Source: Chlorobiota bacterium | GTDB lineage: Bacteria > Bacteroidota > Bacteroidia > Flavobacteriales > Flavobacteriaceae | Reading direction: 5' to 3' | Assembly: GCA_013153655.1 (NCBI GenBank) | Contig: JAADEB010000088.1 | Location: 1 to 7,431 of the forward strand | Length of the DNA: 7,431 bases | Shown: positions 1 through 4,830 of the stretch, one piece after another | Layout of the letters: each line of letters starts with the position of its first letter | Numbering within the stretch: position 1 is the stretch's first letter | Notes under the pieces: generated by a model | Told to the model about the DNA's origin: nothing | Databases searched by the model: none | Seen by the model: only the letters and a program-made list of their open reading frames with translations | Position numbers and translations under genes: made by a program

Positions 1-525
1 CCGCCCTACGTAATATTTCAAGAACCTTCCCTGGAAGACATGGCCATCAAATATCCGGTAAACCTGGACGAACTCAAACGCATCTACGGTGTGGGAGAGG
101 GAAAAGCCCGCAAATACGGTAAGGAATTCGTGGACCTCATTGCCCGCTACGTGGAAGAAAACGATATCACACGTCCCGACGATATCGTGATCAAATCCGC
201 ACCCACGCGCTCGGCCTTGAAAGCTTTTATTATCAAAAGCACCGACAAAAAAATCCCCCTCGAAGAAATCATGCACGCCAAAGGATTGGAATTGGAAGAG
301 GTGATCAAGGAAATGGAACAATTGGTCTATATGGGTACCAAGCTCAACATCGATTATATCATCGAAGATATGTTCGATGAAGAACAAATCGAAGAACTTA
401 CCGACTATTTTATGGAGGCCGAACGCGACAAGATTTCCGATGCATTGGAAGAATTCGGCGACGAATACGACGAAGAAGAATTGCGCCTGTTCCGTATCAA
501 ATTCATCAGTGATATGGCCAATTAA
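1..525 (+). CDS. recQ: ATP-dependent DNA helicase RecQ, C-terminal part (5' end outside window)
   Basis: The reading frame is open from base 1, so the ATG at 40 is internal and the helicase core lies to the left of the window. The visible 174 residues begin inside an HRDC domain (PPYVIFQEPSLEDMA, then LDELKRIYGVGEGKARKYG, up to about residue 58), the nucleic-acid-binding helical module at the end of RecQ enzymes. An acidic, helix-rich extension of about 115 residues follows, with a helix-turn-helix-like segment (IPLEEIMHAKGLELEEVIKE) and a conserved-looking end (FRIKFISDMAN). From memory, this long tail is typical of Bacteroidota RecQ. RecQ unwinds DNA 3' to 5' in recombination and replication-fork repair in the cytoplasm. 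The next gene starts 25 bases after the stop and may be cotranscribed. Family identity is secure; the helicase motifs themselves cannot be checked here. Confidence 0.92.
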   Translation, partial: PPYVIFQEPSLEDMAIKYPVNLDELKRIYGVGEGKARKYGKEFVDLIARYVEENDITRPDDIVIKSAPTRSALKAFIIKSTDKKIPLEEIMHAKGLELEEVIKEMEQLVYMGTKLNIDYIIEDMFDEEQIEELTDYFMEAERDKISDALEEFGDEYDEEELRLFRIKFISDMAN

Positions 526-550
526 TATAAATTTTCGTTATAAACCGCCT

Positions 551-733
551 ATGAACCGCCGTCTCCTTCTTGCGCTTAAATACAATTTGTTGATTATTGC
601 CGTACTTTGGATATTTTATTTTACGGGTCTCATTTCCTTGGGTGAAGCACGCGGATTTACCATTGGTGCCTTGATTGGCGGGGTTTTGGCCTATCTGTTT
701 CTTCGTCTTCTGGGTTCAAAATTTCGTTCATGA
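551..733 (+). CDS. Small two-helix membrane protein, function unknown
   Basis: This is a 60-residue protein starting MNRRLLLALKYN. Two hydrophobic stretches, about residues 12-30 (LLIIAVLWIFYFTGLISL) and 36-54 (FTIGALIGGVLAYLFLRLL), are joined by a short GEARG turn, giving a predicted helical hairpin in the inner membrane. Basic residues lie at both ends (NRR; GSKFRS). The frame is also open upstream to an ATG at 377, but that would overlap recQ for about 150 bases; the ATG at 551, 25 bases after the recQ stop, gives a clean basic start followed by a membrane helix. Its stop (TGA 731-733) overlaps the start of the phosphopantetheinyl transferase gene as ATGA, so the two are probably translationally coupled. 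I do not recognise a family. That it is a gene rests on length, hydrophobic pattern and tight packing. Confidence 0.75.
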   Translation: MNRRLLLALKYNLLIIAVLWIFYFTGLISLGEARGFTIGALIGGVLAYLFLRLLGSKFRS

Positions 734-1290
734 AACCCGTAAAATGGCGTTTCCCGGAAGATATAGGCGTATATAAATTATGCGCTCCGGAATCCGGTAA
801 TGACAAGGAAACAAGCCGCCTCCAACGCCATGCATTGCAACAAAAACTAAAAAACAAATTATTGGATTTTACCGGTTTATCCGGTTTTTTGTACTATGAC
901 GACCAAGGAAAACCTTTCCTCCTCGACGGCCGACATATATCCATTTCCCACTCCGGCCGTTGCACCCTCCTGGCTTTGGCCGGAACACCCGTAGGCATCG
1001 ATTATCAAATAGCCGACGAACGTTTGCTCACCTTATATCCCAAATTCATGCATCCCGGCGAGGAAGACCGTTTCGACCGCAGAAGCCTTCGGGATATGCT
1101 TCGCCTTTGGACCGCCAAGGAGGCCGTGTACAAATTATTCGGACGGCCCGGGATTTCCTTTCGCCGCGATATTCGGGTCGAAAATCCCGCCCGGAGACTT
1201 GCCCGCGTATATTTCGATGAGCGGGAAACGGAAGTAAACCTCATATGGCGGGAAGAGGAAAATGCCATGTTTTGTGCGGCATATAAATAA
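730..1290 (+). CDS. 4'-phosphopantetheinyl transferase superfamily protein (Sfp-like)
   Basis: The 186-residue protein has the hallmarks of the Sfp/AcpT superfamily, which transfers phosphopantetheine from CoA to a serine of acyl or peptidyl carrier proteins. Visible motifs are the central HISISHSG (69-76), the metal-binding VGID (88-91), and WTAKEAVYK (127-135) with the catalytic K/E pair, followed by LFGRPGISF. Length is slightly under a typical Sfp type (about 200-230). One oddity: the family usually has an acidic residue two positions after the Asp (GxDxE), whereas here it reads GIDYQ, with Gln93 at a Mg-ligand position. The start at 730 overlaps the upstream stop as ATGA. No carrier-protein or synthase gene lies nearby, so the substrate cannot be read from context. 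Superfamily assignment is firm; full activity is less certain because of Gln93. Confidence 0.93.
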   Translation: MKPVKWRFPEDIGVYKLCAPESGNDKETSRLQRHALQQKLKNKLLDFTGLSGFLYYDDQGKPFLLDGRHISISHSGRCTLLALAGTPVGIDYQIADERLLTLYPKFMHPGEEDRFDRRSLRDMLRLWTAKEAVYKLFGRPGISFRRDIRVENPARRLARVYFDERETEVNLIWREEENAMFCAAYK

Positions 1291-1310
1291 AGTTTATACT
1301 TTTATTGTTT
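1286..1310 (+). terminator. Weak AT-rich hairpin after the phosphopantetheinyl transferase gene
   Basis: AATAAAGT (1286-1293) can pair with ACTTTTATT (1298-1306), with one bulged T and a 4-base loop, followed by GTTTT. The left arm includes the stop codon of the gene. It is a possible weak terminator for the recQ block; the stem is almost all A-T, so support is limited. Confidence 0.3.
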
Positions 1311-1335
1311 TCATTTATCCGGAATCCTTCGTTTT

Positions 1336-1358
1336 GCGCCGGAGCTTGCCTACCTTTG
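1336..1358 (+). promoter_or_regulatory. sodA promoter, Bacteroidota type
   Basis: TACCTTTG at 1351-1358 matches the Bacteroidota primary-sigma -7 consensus TAnnTTTG exactly and is followed by GC. Transcription would start near 1365, giving a leader of about 16 bases before the ATG at 1381; the leader is A-rich with no Shine-Dalgarno. At the expected -33 spacing there is only TTCG (1328-1331), a partial match to TTTG. The heptamer GCGCCGG (1336-1342) lies 15 bases before the -7 box and recurs at identical spacing at the ssb promoter. Confidence 0.6.
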
Positions 1359-1380
1359 CGGTAAACAAAAACCAAATATT

Positions 1381-1977
1381 ATGTTCAAACTGCCCGATCT
1401 ACCATATGCCTACGACGCATTGGAACCTTACATCGACGAGGCCACCATGCGCGTACACCACTTGGGTCACCACCAAGGTTACACCAACGGCCTCAATGCC
1501 GCCATCCAAGGAACCTCTTGGGAAGGCAAAACCATCGAAGAAATTCTGTCCGGCATTTCGCCCGAAGATACGGCCATTCGTAACAACGGCGGCGGATTCT
1601 ACAACCATCGTCTCTACTGGACCATCATGAGTCCCCAAGGAGGCGGCAAACCCCAAGGCGCTTTGGCCCAAGCCATCGATCGCGATTTCGGCTCATTCGA
1701 CGCCTTTCGCGAACAATTCAAAAAAGCCGGTCTCGGCCGCTTCGGTTCCGGCTGGGTTTGGCTCATGAACGACGGTGGAAAACTGTATATCTGCTCCACG
1801 CCCAATCAAGACAATCCCCTTATGTCCTTCGCCGGATGCAAGGGAACACCGATCCTGGGAATGGACGTTTGGGAACATGCCTATTACCTCAAACATCAAA
1901 ACAAACGCGGCAATTATATCGACGATTTCTTCAACGTCATTAACTGGTCGCAAGTGGAAAAAAATTACGAAGCTTAG
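1381..1977 (+). CDS. sodA: Superoxide dismutase, Mn-type (Fe/Mn family)
   Basis: The 198-residue cytosolic enzyme (no signal peptide) converts superoxide to hydrogen peroxide and oxygen. It is full length for the family. The N-terminal helical domain opens LPDLPYAYDALEPYID. The four metal ligands are visible: His26 (MRVHHLGHH), His76 (GGFYNHRLYW), Asp162 and His166 (GMDVWEHAYY); the gateway tyrosine is Tyr34. The residues that separate Mn from Fe enzymes favour manganese: Gly72 where Fe enzymes carry Gln (NNGGGFYNH), and Gln143 in the C-terminal domain (STPNQDNPLM), as in E. coli SodA. Cambialistic use of iron cannot be excluded. The gene stands alone, with a promoter at 1336-1358 and an intrinsic terminator at 2011-2045. 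Family call is essentially certain; metal preference is inferred from residues. Confidence 0.97.
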   Translation: MFKLPDLPYAYDALEPYIDEATMRVHHLGHHQGYTNGLNAAIQGTSWEGKTIEEILSGISPEDTAIRNNGGGFYNHRLYWTIMSPQGGGKPQGALAQAIDRDFGSFDAFREQFKKAGLGRFGSGWVWLMNDGGKLYICSTPNQDNPLMSFAGCKGTPILGMDVWEHAYYLKHQNKRGNYIDDFFNVINWSQVEKNYEA

Positions 1978-2010
1978 TCAAGCATAGCACAGGGTTAGAC
2001 CATTGACAGA

Positions 2011-2045
2011 AACGGTTGTCATCAGCAGATGGCCACCGTTTTTTT
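2011..2045 (+). terminator. Intrinsic terminator of sodA
   Basis: AACGGT (2011-2016) pairs with ACCGTT (2035-2040). After one T/C mismatch the stem continues GTCATC (2018-2023) with GATGGC (2028-2033, one G-U pair), closing a 4-base AGCA loop. The stem runs into seven consecutive T (2039-2045). It begins 34 bases after the sodA stop and is oriented for + strand transcription. Confidence 0.85.
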
Positions 2046-2094
2046 GTGCATTTAGTCCGAACAGCATTTTTTACCGGGCCGGCCGTAAATAGTT

Positions 2095-2109
2095 TCTCCA
2101 CAGTGGAGA
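2095..2109. promoter_or_regulatory. 15-bp perfect dyad, possible operator
   Basis: TCTCCAC (2095-2101) and GTGGAGA (2103-2109) are perfect inverted repeats around a single A. The one-base centre is too tight for an RNA hairpin and fits a dimeric DNA-binding protein better. It lies about 155 bases upstream of the ssb -7 box. No matching regulator is recognised. Confidence 0.35.
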
Positions 2110-2179
2110 CATTTCCGTGGTTCGTCGTTGATAAACGAAAAATTACCTTTCGAAGATAGTAAATAATTTGCTAATACTC

Positions 2180-2215
2180 AAATGCATATCCGATTATAGT
2201 CGTTTATATGCATTT
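2180..2215. repeat. 10-bp inverted repeat with 16-base spacer
   Basis: AAATGCATAT (2180-2189) and ATATGCATTT (2206-2215) are perfect reverse complements. The right arm overlaps the next palindrome (2210-2233), so an ATGCATTT-like half-site appears repeatedly in 54 bases. Placed just upstream of the ssb promoter, it could be a cooperative protein-binding array; this is inference. Confidence 0.5.
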
Positions 2216-2233
2216 ATTTTCGAAAATAAATGC
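2210..2233. repeat. Perfect 24-bp palindrome upstream of the ssb promoter
   Basis: GCATTTATTTTC (2210-2221) and GAAAATAAATGC (2222-2233) are exact reverse complements with no spacer. The centre is about 48 bases upstream of the ssb -7 box, a position suited to an activator or to a repressor acting by bending. No T tract follows and it lies outside the predicted transcript, so a terminator role is unlikely. Confidence 0.6.
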
Positions 2234-2249
2234 TTACCGACCGAGTGAA

Positions 2250-2272
2250 GCGCCGGGGCCGCCATACCTTTG
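2250..2272 (+). promoter_or_regulatory. ssb promoter, Bacteroidota type
   Basis: TACCTTTG (2265-2272) is an exact TAnnTTTG -7 box followed by C. Transcription would start near 2279, giving a leader of about 60 bases before the ATG at 2339; the last part is A-rich with no Shine-Dalgarno. No TTTG is seen near -33. GCGCCGG (2250-2256) occupies the same offset as in the sodA promoter. Confidence 0.6.
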
Positions 2273-2338
2273 CATTGTGATTCCGTTGGAAGGAAGAACA
2301 ATCCATCGAAAAACATTAACCAATAAAAATAAACAGTT

Positions 2339-2665
2339 ATGAAAAATCAAGTAAGTTTGATCGGACGTGTGGGACAAACTCCCGAAATCAAAGTGTTGGA
2401 AAACGGTGTAAAACTGGCTAAATTCAGCTTGGCCACTAACGATTATTACATCACCCGCGACGGCGAGCGTAAGGAACAAACCCAATGGCACAATATCGTG
2501 GTTTGGGGTAAAACCGCCGATGTGGTGGAACGTTACGTGAGCAAAGGCCGCTTGGTGGGTGTGGAAGGAAAATTGGAATACCGCCAATTCGAGGATAGAG
2601 AAGGCCGCAAGCATTATTTTACCGAAATCCGCGGCAACGATTTACTTCTTTTGGATAGGAAGTAG
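2339..2665 (+). CDS. ssb: Single-stranded DNA-binding protein, minimal OB-fold form
   Basis: The 108 residues are a single OB fold of the bacterial SSB family, which coats single-stranded DNA during replication, recombination and repair. Recognisable parts are NQVSLIGRVGQTPEIK at the N terminus, KLAKFSLATN, EQTQWHNIVVWGK with Trp50 (equivalent to E. coli Trp54) and Trp56, and VEGKLEYRQFEDREGRKHY. The protein stops right after the fold (DLLLLDRK): the flexible linker and acidic DDDIPF-like tip that recruit partner proteins in canonical SSB are missing, and no tail is encoded in other frames after the stop. It is therefore probably an accessory SSB, or a Bacteroidota variant working without tail contacts. 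It is monocistronic, with the promoter at 2250-2272 and a hairpin at 2696-2731. Confidence 0.96.
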   Translation: MKNQVSLIGRVGQTPEIKVLENGVKLAKFSLATNDYYITRDGERKEQTQWHNIVVWGKTADVVERYVSKGRLVGVEGKLEYRQFEDREGRKHYFTEIRGNDLLLLDRK

Positions 2666-2695
2666 GAAGAGGTGAGGTTCTTATACCGAGTCTAA

Positions 2696-2731
2696 GCCGT
2701 GTTTGTTTCGGGATTCCGAAACAAACACGGC
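2696..2731. terminator. Perfect 16-bp hairpin downstream of ssb, no T tract
   Basis: GCCGTGTTTGTTTCGG (2696-2711) pairs perfectly with its complement at 2716-2731 across a GATT loop. It begins 30 bases after the ssb stop. The stem is strong enough to end or stabilise the ssb transcript, but CATGCCCGGG follows instead of a T run, so it is not a standard intrinsic terminator. A dispersed palindromic element is the alternative. Confidence 0.5.
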
Positions 2732-2822
2732 ATGCCCGGGATCAAGCTGGAATGACATCATAATTTATTTTGAAATTTTAATCCGTAATGGGTTGTTATC
2801 GGATATTATTATTTTATTGGGT

Positions 2823-2838
2823 TAGGTTTGTAAATTTG
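2823..2838 (+). promoter_or_regulatory. Two tandem candidate -7 boxes upstream of the CTTT repeat
   Basis: TAGGTTTG (2823-2830) and TAAATTTG (2831-2838) both match TAnnTTTG exactly and directly abut. Neither has a good TTTG at about 19-21 bases upstream. If used, transcription would start near 2837-2845 and carry the CTTT repeat in the leader of the LOG-family gene. The region is AT-rich, so chance matches are possible. Confidence 0.35.
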
Positions 2839-2855
2839 TTTCAAGGATCATTACC

Positions 2856-2890
<35 letters not shown>

Positions 2891-2892
2891 AA

Positions 2893-2915
2893 CCCCGGGA
2901 ATTTTCGTAACTTGC
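2893..2915 (+). promoter_or_regulatory. Candidate promoter for the LOG / EEP / M1-like operon
   Basis: TAACTTGC (2908-2915) resembles the TAnCTTTGC form of the Bacteroidota -7 box with one T missing. A GC heptamer, CCCCGGG (2893-2899), starts 15 bases before it, the same offset as GCGCCGG in the sodA and ssb promoters. Transcription would begin near 2922, leaving a leader of about 20 bases. The -33 position falls at the end of the CTTT repeat. Confidence 0.35.
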
Positions 2916-2942
2916 TACGCATTTTCAAAAAAACAATGAGGT

Positions 2943-3632
2943 ATGAACAAGAAAGTTGAACCCAAAAACTGGAACGACATCAAGACCAACGACACCTGGC
3001 AAATATTTCGCATCATGAGCGAATTCGTGGAAGGTTTCGAAAAAATGTCGCAATTGGGACCGGCCGTGACCATTTTCGGTTCGGCCCGCAGCAAGGAAGA
3101 TTCCGAACATTACCAAAAAGCCGTGGAAATCGCCCGTAAGCTGGCCAAAGAAGGCTACGGCATCATCACCGGCGGTGGCCCCGGCATCATGGAAGCCGGC
3201 AACAAGGGTGCCAAAGAGGAAGGCGCCGCTTCCATAGGCCTCAATATCGATTTGCCCTTCGAACAGGAAGCCAACGATTATATCGATCCCGATAAATTAA
3301 TCGATTTCCGCTATTTCTTCGTTCGCAAGGTTATGTTTGTCAAATACGCCCAAGCCTTTGTGGTTATGCCCGGAGGTTTCGGTACGCTGGACGAACTTTT
3401 CGAGGCACTCACCTTGATTCAAACTAAAAAAATCACCAAGTTTCCCGTCATTCTCTTCGACAGCAAGTTTTGGAGCGGTCTGATCGATTGGATCAAGGAA
3501 ACCCTCTTGGAAAAATATCATTACATTAGCCCCGAAGACCTGGATATTATCCACATCACCGATGACACCGACGAGGTGGTGCAAATCATCAATAAATTCT
3601 ATGAGAAATACAAGCTTCGCCCCAATTTCTAA
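2943..3632 (+). CDS. LOG family protein (TIGR00730 type, nucleotide phosphoribohydrolase-like)
   Basis: This 229-residue Rossmann-fold protein belongs to the LOG (lonely guy)/TIGR00730 family, whose characterised members cleave the N-glycosidic bond of nucleoside 5'-monophosphates, including cytokinin ribotides. Visible signatures are AVTIFGSARS (41-50), the phosphate-binding ITGGGPGIMEAGNKGA (75-90), FFVRKVMFVKYA (125-136) with the conserved Arg, and PGGFGTLDELFE (143-154), the family's catalytic PGGxGTxxE motif. It has an N-terminal extension of about 40 residues compared with the shortest LOG proteins. No signal peptide, so cytoplasmic. The ATG at 2943 is used because an ATG at 2936 is in another frame and stops after seven codons. 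Its 3' end overlaps the EEP gene by 32 bases. Family is secure; the true substrate in this organism is unknown. Confidence 0.94.
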   Translation: MNKKVEPKNWNDIKTNDTWQIFRIMSEFVEGFEKMSQLGPAVTIFGSARSKEDSEHYQKAVEIARKLAKEGYGIITGGGPGIMEAGNKGAKEEGAASIGLNIDLPFEQEANDYIDPDKLIDFRYFFVRKVMFVKYAQAFVVMPGGFGTLDELFEALTLIQTKKITKFPVILFDSKFWSGLIDWIKETLLEKYHYISPEDLDIIHITDDTDEVVQIINKFYEKYKLRPNF

Positions 3633-4830
3633 ATACCTTTGGATATTGGCGGCGTGGTGGACCGTTACGACGGCGCAGGCACAGGACAGCTTGCGCCTGA
3701 TGTCCTACAACCTGCTCATGTATCCCGACGGCACTTCCTACAACCGCGAAAGCCATTTGCAGGCCGTTGCCGGCGAGTGGATGCCCGATGTTTTCGGTGT
3801 TTGCGAAATGAAAGGCCAAACGGCCGCCTCGGAGGTGCTCACCCGCGTGTTGCAACCCCTTAATGCCGCCTACCGGATGGTTCCCTATCAAACCAATCAT
3901 TCCAACCCCAATGACGAACTGACCCAATTGGTTTACTACAACAACGAAAAATTGGAACTCGTACGCAGCGGCTACATTACTACCGAAATACGCGATATCA
4001 ACCACTATACCTTTCGCCTGCGTACTCCCGCTTCCGATACTTTGGACGTGTATATGGTGCACCTGAAAGCCTCGTCCGGAACCGAAAACGAACAAAAACG
4101 CCTGCGCATGGTCCAACGGCTCGAACTTTCGCTCGACAGCCTTCCACCTACGCGCCACGTGGCGGTTATGGGTGATTTCAACCTCTACCGCGCTTCCGAA
4201 CCGGCCTACGAAACCCTCACCGACACCACGGCCCGTATTCCACTGCGCGATCCGGGACGACCCGGCTATTGGCACAATTCGTCCTCCTTTGCCGACCTGC
4301 ATACCCAATCCACCCACCGAAACAACAACGCTCCCTACAATAATTTCGTAAGCGGCGGCCTCGACGACCGTTTCGATTTCATTTTCCTCTCTTCCGGTCT
4401 TATGAATTCCTCGTCCTCCGTTTCCTACCGGACGGGGTCCTATGCTGCTTTCGGCAACAACGGTAATTGCTTCAACGGCAATATCAACGATGCGGCTTGT
4501 TCGGGACGTTATTCGCAAAGCTTACGCGACCACCTTTTCGAAATGAGCGACCACCTGCCCGTGGTGGCCACCCTGACGGTGGACGGCCGGTTTGCCGTGG
4601 AGTCCTCCGGCAGGCAAACGGTGGGTTTGTATCCCAATCCCGTACATGAGCGGATATACCTTAGCGGGGTTCATGGTAGCCTAGAATGGACCGTGTTCGA
4701 TTCGGCCGGACGCAGGGTGATGACCTGTAAGCCGGATGGCAACGGGTGTTTGGTCGACATGCTCCCGGCGGGAATGTATTATTTGCAATATGACAAGACG
4801 GCTCTTCCCATACCTTTTGTCAAGGAGTAA
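3601..4830 (+). CDS. Secreted endonuclease/exonuclease/phosphatase family protein with T9SS sorting domain
   Basis: The 409-residue protein has three parts. First is a signal peptide (hydrophobic YLWILAAWWTVTTA, likely cut after AQA at about residue 27). Second is an EEP metal-dependent phosphodiesterase fold, residues about 31-327: LMSYN (Asn37), CEMKG (Glu69, metal), HLKASSG (His154), MGDFN (Asp192/Asn194), DRFDFIFLS (Asp259) and the terminal MSDHLPV (Asp317/His318). Third is a C-terminal type A T9SS sorting domain, about 341-409, beginning GLYPNPVHERI and ending with AGMYYLQY. All expected catalytic residues are present, so an active exported nuclease or phosphatase is likely; substrate is unknown. 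Cys290 and Cys300 could form a disulfide. The frame is open back to an ATG at 3562, but the ATG at 3601 places the signal peptide correctly. It overlaps both neighbours (32 and 41 bases). Confidence 0.92.
   Translation: MRNTSFAPISKYLWILAAWWTVTTAQAQDSLRLMSYNLLMYPDGTSYNRESHLQAVAGEWMPDVFGVCEMKGQTAASEVLTRVLQPLNAAYRMVPYQTNHSNPNDELTQLVYYNNEKLELVRSGYITTEIRDINHYTFRLRTPASDTLDVYMVHLKASSGTENEQKRLRMVQRLELSLDSLPPTRHVAVMGDFNLYRASEPAYETLTDTTARIPLRDPGRPGYWHNSSSFADLHTQSTHRNNNAPYNNFVSGGLDDRFDFIFLSSGLMNSSSSVSYRTGSYAAFGNNGNCFNGNINDAACSGRYSQSLRDHLFEMSDHLPVVATLTVDGRFAVESSGRQTVGLYPNPVHERIYLSGVHGSLEWTVFDSAGRRVMTCKPDGNGCLVDMLPAGMYYLQYDKTALPIPFVKE

Larger units (their letters stand above)
2046..2264. other. Gene-free, palindrome-rich region between sodA and ssb
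   Basis: No open frame with coding character was found on either strand; the - strand frame crossing it is the shadow of ssb. Contents in order: a GC island around GGCCGGCC (2077-2084) flanked by TTAC and GTAA, a 15-bp dyad (2095-2109), a small TCGTT/AACGA hairpin (2125-2138), a near-match to a -7 box (TACCTTTC, 2144-2151), then strongly AT-rich DNA with two overlapping inverted repeats (2180-2233) leading into the ssb promoter. It looks like a regulatory upstream region rather than gene remnants. Confidence 0.6.

Noticed and set aside
40..525. RecQ fragment as a complete 161-residue gene starting at 40
   Set aside because: The frame is open to base 1 and the preceding residues (PPYVIFQEPSLED) continue the HRDC domain, so the ATG is internal.
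377..550. Upstream extension of the small membrane protein to an ATG at 377
   Set aside because: It would overlap recQ by about 150 bases and encodes a lysine/asparagine-rich, non-conserved-looking segment; the ATG at 551 fits the membrane protein better.
2144..2151. TACCTTTC as an additional ssb promoter
   Set aside because: The last consensus base is wrong, there is no -33 box, and the GC heptamer seen in the other promoters is missing.
2234..2614. 126-codon - strand frame over ssb and its promoter
   Set aside because: It is antisense to a clear SSB gene and crosses its promoter; no motif or start context supports it.
2936..2959. ATG at 2936 as the LOG gene start
   Set aside because: It is in a different frame and stops after seven codons; the ATG at 2943 leads into the family sequence.
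3562..3600. Earlier ATG for the EEP gene at 3562
   Set aside because: It would put 13 extra residues before the signal peptide and lengthen the overlap with the LOG gene to 71 bases.
3589..4518. 309-codon open frame on the - strand
   Set aside because: It lies antiparallel to the EEP gene, whose motifs, signal peptide and T9SS domain are unmistakable. The antisense translation shows low-complexity valine/glycine-rich text and no motif.
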